The notes: a model not told the origin generated them from the sequence alone. DNA of 64,000 nucleotides from WS-7 sp036505295 (GCA_036505295.1 DASXTQ010000019.1:1-64000); one strand, 5' to 3'. Numbered from the stretch's first letter, positions 44,207-52,622 are shown. A program made the numbers and translations.

Positions 44207-45172
44207 GTGTTCATCGGTCACTACGGTGTGAGCTTCGCCACAAAGAGCGGCGATCGGTCGATCCCTCTCTGGGTTCTTTTCATCGCGGTCCAGCTGCTCG
44301 ATGTCGCCTGGGCTCCTTTCGTGCTTCTCGGGATCGAGAAGGTGCGCATCGTGCCGGGGTTCACCGCGACGAATCCGCTCGATCTCTATTACATGCCTTT
44401 CACCCACAGCCTGGTCGCCGCGCTGCTCTGGTCCGCGGCAGCGTTTGCCGTGTATCGACTGGTCGCACCAGGCAAGAGGGCTTCGTCGGCGCTCCTCGTC
44501 GGCGCGGCCGTTTTCTCGCACTGGGTTCTCGACCTTCTCGTTCACAGGCCGGACCTGCCACTCTACGACAACACCGCGAAGGTGGGCCTCGGGCTCTGGA
44601 ATTTCCCCGCCCTGGCCCTCGGCCTGGAAGCCGTCCTTCTCTTCGGCGGAATGTGGCTGTACTTCCGGAGCGGGGCGGTGCGGCGGACCGCGATCGTCGT
44701 GTTCGGCCTGATCATGCTCGGTGTGCAGGTGTACGTGTTCTTCGGCCCGCCTCCTCCCTCGGGCAAAGCGGCCGCGGTCATGGCGCTGGTGGCCTACGCG
44801 GTCTTCGCATTGGTGATTCGAATGCTGGAGCGGCCGCCGCGCCTGAGACAGGCAACGGCCATTTCCGCCCTCCTGGTCACGGCGTGTGTCGTCGCCGGCT
44901 GTGCGGCCGGCACCGGGCTTCACCCCGCGATCGATGCTCCGACCCATTTTCTGGTGCGGGGGCCCGACGGGCGGGCTGTGGAGCCCACTCCAGGCGCCGG
45001 CTGCCACACTCCAATGATTGATCCGCGGGACGGCGCTCCTCTGATCCTGATCCGGTCCGCGGGCGGGCAAGGCGACTATCAGGTTCCCGTCGCCCGATAC
45101 GGTGTTCGCAAGGGAGAGCTTCTGCGACTGGACTGCGCCACAGGGAACGTGATCGGGATCATCCGACGCTGA
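44207..45172 (+). CDS. YdjM/DUF457-like membrane protein fused to a lipoprotein-like domain
   Basis: A 321-residue protein in two parts. Residues 1-205 have about six membrane segments with histidines of the metal-dependent-hydrolase-like family (MFIGHYGVSFATK, YYMPFTHSLVAALL, FSHWVLDLLVHRPDLP). From residue 206 the chain reads as if a new gene starts: MLERPPRLRQATA, a hydrophobic stretch and the lipobox VVAGC, then a small beta-rich domain with cysteines (GAGCHTPM, LRLDCATGN). No stop separates the parts, and an in-frame ATG at 44822 could start the second one alone. Whether it is one fused protein or two overlapping products is open. Confidence 0.75.
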   Translation: MFIGHYGVSFATKSGDRSIPLWVLFIAVQLLDVAWAPFVLLGIEKVRIVPGFTATNPLDLYYMPFTHSLVAALLWSAAAFAVYRLVAPGKRASSALLVGAAVFSHWVLDLLVHRPDLPLYDNTAKVGLGLWNFPALALGLEAVLLFGGMWLYFRSGAVRRTAIVVFGLIMLGVQVYVFFGPPPPSGKAAAVMALVAYAVFALVIRMLERPPRLRQATAISALLVTACVVAGCAAGTGLHPAIDAPTHFLVRGPDGRAVEPTPGAGCHTPMIDPRDGAPLILIRSAGGQGDYQVPVARYGVRKGELLRLDCATGNVIGIIRR

Positions 45173-45263
45173 TGTCGGGAAGTCGGATTCCGCGTGGCGC
45201 GGGCCGCCGCCGAACTAGCGCCCGCCATTGATCGCGGGCCCAAGGCCGCGTAGAGTGCCGCGA

Positions 45264-45545
45264 ATGCCCGAGACCCTGTACATGGTGGTCGAACACTTCA
45301 AGAACAAGGACCCGAAACCGATCTATCGTCGCTTTCGTGATCAGGGCCGGATGGCCCCGGACGGGCTCGCCTACGTCGCAAGCTGGATCGACGACAAGCT
45401 CGAGCGATGTTTTCAGCTGATGCGGACCAACGATCGAGCGCTGCTGGATACATGGATGGCCCGCTGGAGCGACCTGGTGGATTTCGAGGTGTATCCCGTC
45501 ATCACCTCGCCAGAGGCCGTCGAGCGGGTTGGGCCGTCGCTCTGA
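45264..45545 (+). CDS. DUF3303-like small protein
   Basis: A 93-residue cytoplasmic protein resembling DUF3303: MVVEHFKNKDPKPIYRRFRD, GLAYVASWIDDKLERCFQLM and WMARWSDLVDFEVYPVITS. The family has a ferredoxin-like dimeric alpha-beta barrel fold and no established function. The ATG at 45264 is chosen because codons upstream of it lie in non-coding sequence. Confidence 0.75.
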   Translation: MPETLYMVVEHFKNKDPKPIYRRFRDQGRMAPDGLAYVASWIDDKLERCFQLMRTNDRALLDTWMARWSDLVDFEVYPVITSPEAVERVGPSL

Positions 45546-45561
45546 GCTCCAGGAGACCAGA

Positions 45562-46125
45562 ATGAGGCGGTTCGTCCTTGCGATTGCCGGCCTTCTCGTC
45601 ATTGTCATGGCGCTTTTCCCCCCATGGGAGCGCGTCGCCACGACGGCACCGGGGGTCGTCGTCGTCCGCCCGGCGGGTTACCAATGGATCTTCACGCCGC
45701 CCGAGCCGGCTCCTCCCGAGCCCGCTCGTTCCGAGATCCGCTGGTTTGACTATGAGTCCGCCCGCGATGAGGGCCACACCGACGACGAAATCGCGCGGTT
45801 TCTCTCCGAGGCTCAGCAAGTGCACAAAGGGGTCTACATTTCGAAGGAAGATTACGCCGCCTATTCGGTGAAGGCGAACGACCCGACCTCCAATCCCGCG
45901 GCCATCGCGCCTTTTGTAAAGCCTCGCCCGCTCGAGGAAAATATCGCCGCGTCCTCGATCCGCAAGAGCGGGGATCTTCTGGGTCAAAAAGGAGTGCGCC
46001 TCGATGTCGTTCGCCTGCTGGTCCAGCTGCTCGGAGCGGTGGGCGTCGCGTTCTTGGGCTTCGCGTTGCCGGCCGGTGGCAGGTCGGGGATTGAAGAAGA
46101 CGCGAGCGGACGGCGGCGCCTCTAG
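45562..46125 (+). CDS. Membrane protein with two terminal helices, function unknown
   Basis: A 187-residue protein. Membrane segments lie at residues about 3-20 (FVLAIAGLLVIVMALF) and about 155-172 (LLVQLLGAVGVAFLGFAL), with a proline-rich, probably periplasmic loop between them. I do not recognise the family. It has AGGAG eight bases upstream and is the last gene of the rightward run; the next genes converge on it. Confidence 0.7.
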   Translation: MRRFVLAIAGLLVIVMALFPPWERVATTAPGVVVVRPAGYQWIFTPPEPAPPEPARSEIRWFDYESARDEGHTDDEIARFLSEAQQVHKGVYISKEDYAAYSVKANDPTSNPAAIAPFVKPRPLEENIAASSIRKSGDLLGQKGVRLDVVRLLVQLLGAVGVAFLGFALPAGGRSGIEEDASGRRRL

Positions 46126-46162
46126 GTCCGTTCGGCGGCGCTCCCGCGTAACCGCCCTCGAA

Positions 46163-47317
46163 CTACAGCGTCTTTAGAAACGCGATTACCGCCTCTCGCT
46201 CTTTCGGGGTGAGCGCTTTGAAGCGGTCCCGCGCGCCCGATCCTTCGCCCCCATGCAGCTCGATCGCCTGGTCGAGCGTGGCGGCGCGGCCATCGTGGAG
46301 GAAATGGTGTGCGAGACGCACGCCGACGAGAGGCTCGGTCCTGAATTCGGACGGGGCCGCGAGGCCGAGGCAAATGTCCGCCAGGTCCGGGCCCATGTCG
46401 TGGACGAGAAGGTCGGTATAGGCAAAGAATCGCTTCCGATCGAGCGCCTGTATGGGGTTTTCCCCCGTGCGAAGCGTCGGAAAATGGCACGAAGCGCACC
46501 CGATTCGATCGAATAGATAACGGCCGTTTCCGGCCGCCCCCGTCTGTCGCAGGGGCGAGGGCGGGGCCAGGAAGCGCACGAAGTCGTTCGTGAGATCGAG
46601 CGCCTCTTGGTTGATCTCAGGGTCGGGGGTGGGATCGACCCCGTCAGGAATTGGCGCTCCACCGATCGATTCCTCGGTCGGGACGGCTGGATTCGTGATG
46701 CCCTGCTCGATGACGAATGCGCCCGCGTTGAATTCGCTCAGCGTCGGCACGAATGCCTTGCGCCCGAACCGCCCGATGCGCCCATCCACGAAGCGGTTCA
46801 AGCGCCCGGAAATCCCATCGTGGTTCCTGTCGTCGGGATCGGCGTAAGAGACGAGGTCCGAGTCGGGCACGGCATCGAGCAGACCACGACCGAAAATCGC
46901 CAGCGAGGTTCGTAGGCCACGCCCGGTGGCCTCTTTGGGGAGGGGTTCCTTGTCGAGTCCCAAGGCAGCCTTGAGCGCGGGCGTTGCGTCCTGCTGGATG
47001 ACCGGGCCACCTTCGCCCGCGAGCGGATCGCAGTTCCCGTCGGCGTGGAATGCCGTGGCGTGCACCTCCACCTCATCGCCGCTTCCCCCCGACACGGGAT
47101 CCTCGTGGCACTCCCCGCAGGCGGTGGAGTTGAAGAGCGGGCCAAGTCCCGTTTCGGGCGTGAAGACACTGTCGAAGACCGCCCGGCCGCGCCGGAACCG
47201 GTCGCGTTGCTCGGCGGTCAGACCGGAGATGGGATCGCCTGGGTGCACGGGCTTCGCGCAACCGCTCGCGACGAGGGCGACGAGAAGGAGGACCGATGCG
47301 GCCGGCGCCAGCCTCAA
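46163..47317 (-). CDS. Dihaem DHOR/DUF1111-family cytochrome lipoprotein
   Basis: A 384-residue exported dihaem protein of the thiol-oxidoreductase-like DUF1111 group, distantly related to MauG/cytochrome c peroxidases. A lipoprotein signal (VLLLVALVASGC) is followed by haem motifs CGECH near residue 70 and CASCH near 280; FNSTACGECH and FFAYTDLLVHDMGPDLAD are characteristic. The TTG start at 47317 overlaps the upstream stop as TTGA; a longer start at 47374 would spoil the signal peptide. It probably acts in periplasmic electron transfer. Confidence 0.87.
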   Translation of the reverse strand: MRLAPAASVLLLVALVASGCAKPVHPGDPISGLTAEQRDRFRRGRAVFDSVFTPETGLGPLFNSTACGECHEDPVSGGSGDEVEVHATAFHADGNCDPLAGEGGPVIQQDATPALKAALGLDKEPLPKEATGRGLRTSLAIFGRGLLDAVPDSDLVSYADPDDRNHDGISGRLNRFVDGRIGRFGRKAFVPTLSEFNAGAFVIEQGITNPAVPTEESIGGAPIPDGVDPTPDPEINQEALDLTNDFVRFLAPPSPLRQTGAAGNGRYLFDRIGCASCHFPTLRTGENPIQALDRKRFFAYTDLLVHDMGPDLADICLGLAAPSEFRTEPLVGVRLAHHFLHDGRAATLDQAIELHGGEGSGARDRFKALTPKEREAVIAFLKTL

Positions 47318-47634
47318 CGCGGGCCAACCTTCTCGATGCGATCCGCGATGAGCTGTTTGCCGGAATAATGGCATTGCACACGCACGATGTCGCCGCGCTT
47401 CAGCGCGCTCATCGAAACCGCGGCGCCTCCGCTCGCGAGGGTGGGCGGGACCGAGAGGTGCACGAGCCGCAGGGCCATGCCGACCCCGGTGACCACATCG
47501 AGGGATCCGCTCTTCGGCTGTAAGGCGTGGACGGTGCCTTGAATCGAGGTATAGGCAGGTTGTTGCTGCGCGGCGACGGCAACGAGAGTGGATGCCAGAA
47601 CGAGAAGGAGCGCTGCGCTCGCGATCCGCTTCAT
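47314..47634 (-). CDS. Small secreted beta-rich protein
   Basis: A 106-residue exported protein with signal peptide SAALLLVLASTLVAVAA and a strand-rich body (YTSIQGTVHALQPKSGSLDV, MSALKRGDIVRVQCHY) of the small-barrel kind also found in CusF-like and DUF5666-like proteins. One cysteine-histidine pair (QCHY) is present. It is translationally coupled to the dihaem lipoprotein and may be its periplasmic partner. An AGGGAGG site lies upstream of the ATG. Confidence 0.75.
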   Translation of the reverse strand: MKRIASAALLLVLASTLVAVAAQQQPAYTSIQGTVHALQPKSGSLDVVTGVGMALRLVHLSVPPTLASGGAAVSMSALKRGDIVRVQCHYSGKQLIADRIEKVGPR

Positions 47635-47989
47635 GTGAGGCCTCCCTTCAGGAAACCACCCGTACCAATCCTACCCCCGCACGCGAGTTGAGGATCCGCC
47701 AATATATCACCAAGCCAGCGGCGTGGCTTGGATCGACCACGCCGCCGCGTCCGTCAGGGTTTCCCCTACCCATTTTGGAGGATTCCCCCGATGGCGCATT
47801 GCGGTCACCTCAACGACCATCCGCAACAAGTGGCAGGCACGCTGGCATCTCGGTAAGCGCTCGCTGGCGACCTAAACCTAAACAGATCCCCCCAATTGCC
47901 TCGGGTCCACTACGAGCGGCGACCGGAGGGCCGGCACCTGCCACTTGCTCCTCTTTTACGCATCCGCCCCCGTTGGTATGCTCCCCCGA
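47635..47989. other. Divergent intergenic region
   Basis: 355 bases between the minus-strand cytochrome operon and the plus-strand gene at 47990. It holds two overlapping GC hairpins at 47710-47745 and a GGAGG-preceded 22-codon frame at 47791-47859 that I do not trust. No good promoter boxes were found. Confidence 0.45.
47710..47745. repeat. Two overlapping, mutually exclusive hairpins
   Basis: Hairpin 1: CCAAGCCA (47710-47717) with TGGCTTGG (47724-47731), perfect 8-bp stem. Hairpin 2: GCGGCGTGG (47718-47726) with CCACGCCGC (47737-47745), perfect 9-bp stem. The second stem uses bases from the loop and arm of the first, so only one can form at a time. Confidence 0.5.
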
Positions 47990-48265
47990 ATGACCCGCTT
48001 TGTCCTTTCGGTGTATCTCGCGCTCGTGGCGGTAGCGGGCGTCGCAGCCGCGTTCCGACTGAGCCAGTCAAGCGACATGCCCGGACTTGCAGCGATTGAG
48101 CTCGTCCTCCTAGCCATGCCGTGGAGCTTCGCGCTTGGCGTGGAACCGATGTCGCGTCTGGGCTGGGCAGGCATGGCCGGCATCGTCATCGGCGGCATCG
48201 CCCTCAATGCGCTGCTGATACGATCGGCGGCCGCCTGGGCGCAACGACGTTGGCAGCGGCGCTGA
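47990..48265 (+). CDS. Small membrane protein, two to three helices
   Basis: A 91-residue protein with hydrophobic segments FVLSVYLALVAVAGVAAAF, IELVLLAMPWSFALGV and MAGIVIGGIALNALLI. Start at ATG 47990; an ATG at 47978 is possible. The family is not recognised. A DinB gene follows 23 bases later. Confidence 0.6.
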   Translation: MTRFVLSVYLALVAVAGVAAAFRLSQSSDMPGLAAIELVLLAMPWSFALGVEPMSRLGWAGMAGIVIGGIALNALLIRSAAAWAQRRWQRR

Positions 48266-48288
48266 TCGCGCCGAGGGCACGGTCTTCA

Positions 48289-48798
48289 ATGATTGCTACG
48301 TGGAAGCCAATCCTCTGGCAGCAGTTCGGGGCCTCCATCGACATGTTGGAGAATGCGCTGCTCGCTTGTCCCGAGGAGCTGTGGAACGACCGCTCGCGGC
48401 AACCGGAGTACTGGTATGTCGTTTTTCACACGCTCTTCTTTCTCGACTTCTATTTATCGGACTCGTCCGAGGGCTTCACTCCGCCGGCCCCTTTCACGCT
48501 CGACGAGCTGGACCCAGCGGGGTTGCTTCCCGAACGGGTGTACACGAAGGACGAGCTTCGAACCTACCTCGCGCACGGGCGAAGAAAGTGCCGAGCAAGG
48601 ATCGAAGCTCTGACGGAGGAAAGCGTCGGCCAACGCTGCGGGTTCGAACGGCCGGATGTTACGGTCTCGGAGTTGCTCCTCTACAATATGCGCCACGTTC
48701 AGCACCATGCCGCACAGTTGAACCTGATCTTGCGCCAAACCATCGACTCTGCCCCCACCTGGGTCTCCAAGACGAAGATCAAGCTCCGTGGTGACTAG
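48289..48798 (+). CDS. DinB-like superfamily protein
   Basis: A 169-residue protein of the DinB_2 fold: MLENALLACPEELWND, then a central YWYVVFHTLFFLDFYLSD with a histidine, and a C-terminal LLYNMRHVQHHAAQLNLIL carrying the paired histidines of the metal site. The ATG at 48289 fits; longer reading into the preceding gene is unlikely. It is the third DinB-like gene in nine kilobases. Confidence 0.85.
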   Translation: MIATWKPILWQQFGASIDMLENALLACPEELWNDRSRQPEYWYVVFHTLFFLDFYLSDSSEGFTPPAPFTLDELDPAGLLPERVYTKDELRTYLAHGRRKCRARIEALTEESVGQRCGFERPDVTVSELLLYNMRHVQHHAAQLNLILRQTIDSAPTWVSKTKIKLRGD

Positions 48799-48851
48799 AC
48801 GCTCGGGCGACTGCATCCACTCCCGGTTTCAACGGAAGCGAGGCACTCGAC

Positions 48852-49226
48852 ATGCCGGTCACGTATGCCCTGGTAGGGGCTCTCCTCAAATTGGATCTTG
48901 AGGGCCGTTACCGTCCCAAGGACATCGTCGCGCAGTTTCTTGCGGGGCTGGCTGATCCGAGATGCCCCGACAGGGTCGCTCTGTTGCTGGACGTGACACG
49001 TTCGGAATCGCTGGAGACGCGAGAACCGCATGAGATCCGGCGCATCGCTCAGTTCTTGGGCCCGTATCACGCGCGAATTGGTGGCCGCTGCGCCGTGGTA
49101 GCGAGAACGGACGTGCACTTCGGTCTGAGCAAAATGGGGAGCGTCTACAGCGAGTCTGTCGGAGTAAGGGCCGCAGTTTTTCGCGACTCCAAATCAGCGC
49201 TCGATTGGCTAGGGGTCCCATCCTGA
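48852..49226 (+). CDS. STAS/SpoIIAA-like protein
   Basis: A 124-residue protein with an alternating alpha-beta pattern like the SpoIIAA-like (UspA- or STAS-related) family: VALLLDVTRSESLETREPHE, IRRIAQFLGPYHARIGGRCA, KSALDWLGV. It has no clear phosphorylation serine motif like SSAG, so it is probably not a partner-switch antagonist. The function is unknown. Its end overlaps the next gene if that gene starts at the TTG at 49205. Confidence 0.6.
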   Translation: MPVTYALVGALLKLDLEGRYRPKDIVAQFLAGLADPRCPDRVALLLDVTRSESLETREPHEIRRIAQFLGPYHARIGGRCAVVARTDVHFGLSKMGSVYSESVGVRAAVFRDSKSALDWLGVPS

Positions 49227-49558
49227 GCGGTTCGCAACGCGAGGACAGCCTGCTCCGCCAGATCAGGGCCATCGCCGCGATGCTCGCCCGCATTGCCGGT
49301 TTGCGAATGGCCGGCCAGATCGAGGAAGCCAAGGCTGAGCTGGAGCGGGCGTACACCCTGCTGCTCGGGTCACAGACCGACCTGGTCCGACGGGTCGATT
49401 CATCGACGGCCGCCAAACTTCTCGGCTCTTCGGATCGGATTCAAGCGCTCGTCCAACTGCTTGACGAGGAAGCTGCGCTGGAAGGAGACGCGACCCGGGC
49501 GGCGCGTCTGAGGGTGCGCGCAGCAGAGCTCAGCGCTGAGGCGGCGCGCCGCGCGTGA
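49205..49558 (+). CDS. DUF6483-like helical protein
   Basis: A 117-residue all-helical protein: DSLLRQIRAIAAMLARIAGL, QIEEAKAELERAYTLLLGSQ, and an alanine-rich end. It resembles the DUF6483/TPR-like small proteins common in soil bacteria. The start is uncertain: a TTG at 49205 overlaps the previous gene by 22 bases. The function is unknown. Confidence 0.6.
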   Translation: MARGPILSGSQREDSLLRQIRAIAAMLARIAGLRMAGQIEEAKAELERAYTLLLGSQTDLVRRVDSSTAAKLLGSSDRIQALVQLLDEEAALEGDATRAARLRVRAAELSAEAARRA

Positions 49559-49778
49559 TGGGGGAGGTCGATGGAGCTACGAAGCAGAGGCTCTATCACG
49601 CCTAAGCGTTCCACGCGGCCGGACCGGATGAACGTCTCATGCTACAATGATCATCGTGTGGGTGAGTCGGGTAACCGCTTCCTTGCCCGGCATTTTGCCC
49701 TCGGTGTTCTGAAGGGGAGGTGGCGGTGACCGAGGCCTTGCTGTTTGTCCATGTTGCGCTCGCCCAGGAGGCGGAATC

Positions 49779-50411
49779 GTGATTCGTGCCCTCATCGCTG
49801 ATGATCATGCCGTCCTTCGGCGGGGCCTGGCCGACGTGTTGAGCGAGGAGCGCGACATCGTCGTTCGAGGCGAGGCGGGGAGTTGCCGGGAGGTCTTGGC
49901 AAAGCTCCGGCAAGGCGAGTGGGATGTGGTCGTGCTCGATCTCAACTTTCCCGACGGGAACGGCCTCGACTTGCTCCGCGAAATCAAGCGCGAGCGCCCG
50001 AAGCTCCCGATCCTCATCCTGACCATTGCCTCCGAGGACCAATACGCGGTTCGCGCGCTCCGGTCCGGAGCCTCCGGATACCTCACCAAAGAGAGCGCGC
50101 CGGAGGAGCTGGTCCAGGCGGTCCGGAAGGTCGTGGCGGGGGGGCGCTATGTGAGTCCCAAGCTGGCGGAACGTCTCGCAGTCATGATCGACCGCGACGC
50201 CGAACAGCCACCGCACGACCAGCTTTCCGAGCGGGAATTCCAGGTATTCCGGCTCATCGCATCCGGCCGCGCCGTCTCGCAAGTTGCCGAAGAGCTGCAC
50301 CTGAGCGTGAAAACCGTCAGCACCTATCGCGCGCGCGTCCTCGAGAAGATGAATCTCCGCACGAACGCCGAGCTGACCGTATACGCGGTCCGTAACCACC
50401 TCGTCGAATAG
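49779..50411 (+). CDS. Orphan NarL/LuxR-family response regulator
   Basis: A 210-residue regulator. Receiver: IADDHAVLRRG, phospho-aspartate in VVVLDLNFPDG near residue 54, lysine in GYLTKESAPEEL near 104. The LuxR helix-turn-helix is complete (LSEREFQVFRLIASGRAVSQ, VKTVSTYRARVLEKM). The GTG start has AGGAGG eight bases upstream. No kinase gene is adjacent, so its partner is elsewhere. Overall it resembles the paralogue at 38365. Confidence 0.93.
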   Translation: MIRALIADDHAVLRRGLADVLSEERDIVVRGEAGSCREVLAKLRQGEWDVVVLDLNFPDGNGLDLLREIKRERPKLPILILTIASEDQYAVRALRSGASGYLTKESAPEELVQAVRKVVAGGRYVSPKLAERLAVMIDRDAEQPPHDQLSEREFQVFRLIASGRAVSQVAEELHLSVKTVSTYRARVLEKMNLRTNAELTVYAVRNHLVE

Positions 50412-50923
50412 CTGACCGGCTCCGTCGCTTCGCTCTCATAGCCGCCCTCTGTCCGATTTCGTCCGACACAAAATTCAGTGGAACGCCGATTTTCGCGATC
50501 CGCACGTTTTCGTATCATTCCTAGGTAGAGAACTACATTGGGGGGTCTGCCCACCAACGGTCCCATTGCGATGAGCACCGAACCCTCCCCAAGGGGCCGT
50601 ATTGGGTGGTTGGGGACTCGGCGCCTCCGGGCGCCGAGTCCCACATACAACGCGCGCCTCAGCCCAGGCTTGGGCGAAGGTCGAGGCGGGCGACGGTAAC
50701 GAGGAGTGGGGACCCGCCGGGCTCACGGAGAGTTCGGCAGGTTCGAGCTTCGATTCGAGCAGACGGCGCGCTCTGGGTGTTCCAGCGCTCCGACTCAGTC
50801 CCCCCGGCTGATCGGGCGCGTTCTTCTTGGCTGACATCGCGCGCGATCTCTCGATCCGGCTCGATCCCACTCCTCGTTCTATTCTCAGCCTACACCCCAG
50901 AAATCCTCTGTTACGCTGCAGCG
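50412..50923. other. Gene-poor region with a strong hairpin
   Basis: 510 bases after the orphan regulator. It contains the 13-bp inverted repeat at 50613-50642 and no open frame with coding character. The promoter of the 50924 gene should lie here but was not recognised. Confidence 0.45.
50613..50642. repeat. Perfect 13-bp inverted repeat
   Basis: GGGACTCGGCGCC (50613-50625), loop TCCG, GGCGCCGAGTCCC (50630-50642). No T-run follows on either strand, so it is not a standard terminator; it may act as one without a U-tract or be a recombination or protein-binding site. Confidence 0.5.
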
Positions 50924-51475
50924 GTGCCGACCAAGGCTATCGTCGTCAATCGTTCTCCCGTCTTGACGCTCTGGGCGAGTATCGTTGCCGAGCGGCTTGG
51001 TTACGCTCGGCCGACCGCGTTGACACTTGGCAAAGCAGTTGCCGGGCTCAACGCCCAGTCCAAGGGGCGTCGGCTCGGGATCTACGAAGAGGGTCCATCG
51101 AAGGCGCCCGGGCGGAAGCCCAGGAATCCTTCGAAGCCGGTCTCGGGAACGGTCCTGCTTCTCGGCCGCGCCGTGCCCGTGGTCGAGACCCCGGAGGGCC
51201 CGCTGGCAGCAGCGAACAACCGCGTCGAGAGCCCGGACAGTGTGCGGCGGTACTAGGAGCAGAAGTTCGGCGCGGCCCTGCCGGAAGTCGAGGCCGCGAT
51301 GCGCGCGCTCGCCAAGTCCTATCCTCCGCAGCAGCTGGAGTCGATCGGCTTTTCTCTCTACGAGGAGTTCCGCCCCGAAGTGCCTCGAGGGGTGAAAGGA
51401 TGGGGCGCCAAGGGACGCCTGGATTTGAATCGTCTACGAGAGCTCGCCCGTTCGGCGCGGGATCACAAGGCATGA
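50924..51475 (+). pseudogene. Conserved hypothetical protein gene interrupted by in-frame TAG
   Basis: From GTG 50924 the frame encodes IVVNRSPVLTLWASIVAERL and AVAGLNAQSKGRRLGIYEEG, typical of a widespread conserved hypothetical protein family in soil bacteria. At codon 111 (51254-51256) there is an in-frame TAG, then the same frame continues with family-like sequence (EQKFGAALPEVEAAMRALAK, PEVPRGVKGWGA) to the stop at 51473. A single TTG-to-TAG change would account for it. The stop overlaps the next start by ATGA, as in an intact operon, so the lesion looks recent, or it is a sequencing error. Confidence 0.72.
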
Positions 51476-51828
51476 ACAAGGTGGTTGAAATACGTTCCTA
51501 TAACTTGAAGCCCGGGAGCCGCGGCGAATTTCATCGCTTGGTGGTGGAGGTCTCTTTACCCATGCTGCAGCGTTGGGGTGTTGATGTGGTCGCCTTTGGT
51601 CCTTCCCCTCACGACGACAGCTCCTACTATCTCATGCGAGCTTATGACAGCCTCGAGCACCGTCAATCCAGCCAGGACGCCTTCTACGGAAGCTCCGAAT
51701 GGCGGCAAGGCCCACGTGAGAAAATCGTTTCTCTAATCGACAGCCATACGTCGATTGTCATCGAGCTGGATTCGTCGGCAGTGGATTCCCTTCGCAAGAG
51801 TGCTCCGCCCATGGAGGATCGACCGTGA
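51472..51828 (+). CDS. NIPSNAP-like dimeric alpha-beta barrel protein
   Basis: A 118-residue protein with the NIPSNAP pattern (VVEIRSYNLKPGSRGEFHRL, YYLMRAYDSLEHRQSSQDAF). The fold is a ferredoxin-like dimeric barrel; the role is unknown. ATGA overlap with the upstream interrupted gene and GTGA overlap with the downstream ACT gene show an operon. Confidence 0.8.
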   Translation: MNKVVEIRSYNLKPGSRGEFHRLVVEVSLPMLQRWGVDVVAFGPSPHDDSSYYLMRAYDSLEHRQSSQDAFYGSSEWRQGPREKIVSLIDSHTSIVIELDSSAVDSLRKSAPPMEDRP

Positions 51829-52220
51829 AGGATCTAACCATCGCGCTGGAGAATCGCCCCGGCGCGCTGGCCGAGATGGGTGAGGCGTTGGGCCGCGCTG
51901 GGGTGAGCGTCGAGGGCGGGGGCGCTTTCGTCGTCAACGGCGCGGGTGTTGGCCACTTCCTCTTCGCGGACGGAGCCGCGGCCCGCAGGGCTCTCGAGGC
52001 AGCCGGCATCCGCGTCCTCGAGGAACGCGAGGTCCTGGTGCAGCGGCTACGCCAGGGGGAGCCCGGCCAGCTGGGCAAGATCTGCCGCCGGATGGCCGAG
52101 GCGGGCGTCAATATCGAGGTCCAATACAGCGATCATGACCACCAGCTCATCCTGGTGGTGGACGACCTCGAGAAAGGACGGGCGGTTTCCGAGGCGTGGA
52201 CACGCGAGCGCCGGTCCTGA
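51825..52220 (+). CDS. Two-ACT-domain protein
   Basis: A 131-residue protein made of two ACT-like halves (LTIALENRPGALAEMGEALG near residue 3 and LGKICRRMAEAGVNIEVQYS near 84). ACT domains bind small ligands, typically amino acids, and regulate metabolism. No catalytic domain is attached. The GTG start overlaps the NIPSNAP stop. Confidence 0.82.
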   Translation: MKDLTIALENRPGALAEMGEALGRAGVSVEGGGAFVVNGAGVGHFLFADGAAARRALEAAGIRVLEEREVLVQRLRQGEPGQLGKICRRMAEAGVNIEVQYSDHDHQLILVVDDLEKGRAVSEAWTRERRS

Positions 52221-52250
52221 TGCCCGTTGAAGCATCGGCCGGGAAAATGC

Positions 52251-52280
52251 GAGGGGGGCGGACTCTGGTCCGCCCCCCTC
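52251..52280. terminator. Bidirectional terminator hairpin
   Basis: A perfect 13-bp stem (52251-52263 with 52268-52280) with loop TCTG between the converging genes 51825-52220 and 52302-52622. A TTTT follows on the minus strand (AAAA at 52244-52247 on plus), so it works best for the leftward gene. Confidence 0.75.
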
Positions 52281-52301
52281 AAGCAAATGAACCGATCGAC
52301 C

Positions 52302-52622
52302 TTAGACCGGTAGTGCAGCCGCGATCTTGTGGAACGTCGAGTTGGAGACCTCGTAGGTATCGATCCGAGGCGTCCCCTCAACGAACTTCGCCAGAAGCTT
52401 CACGACTTCCGGGTACGTCTCGCGGTTGTAGGTATCGGCGTTCTCCGACTTGTCCCACAGGCTGATTCCGAATGCCTTGGCGCCGCCCGTGGCGACGAAG
52501 GTGATCTCATCCTGGAAACCCTTCTGCTTCCGAAGCATCGGGATGACTTCCGTCTCGAGCTTCTGCGTCAACTCCAAGGAGCTATTGGGCTTAAGTTCCA
52601 TGGAGACTCTGCGTGCAAACAT
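52302..52622 (-). CDS. Antibiotic-biosynthesis-monooxygenase-like (ABM) fold protein
   Basis: A 106-residue protein: VSMELKPNSSLELTQKLETE, IPMLRKQKGFQDEITFVATG, AFGISLWDKSENADTYNRET. The fold is the dimeric alpha-beta barrel of ABM/YgiN proteins; it may be a small monooxygenase or simply a structural relative. It is divergent from the XRE gene. Downstream is the 52251-52280 terminator. Confidence 0.78.
   Translation of the reverse strand: MFARRVSMELKPNSSLELTQKLETEVIPMLRKQKGFQDEITFVATGGAKAFGISLWDKSENADTYNRETYPEVVKLLAKFVEGTPRIDTYEVSNSTFHKIAAALPV

Noticed and set aside
47791..47859. A 22-codon frame with good ribosome site (GGAGG)
   Set aside because: Too short, no structure in the peptide and no neighbours to support it.
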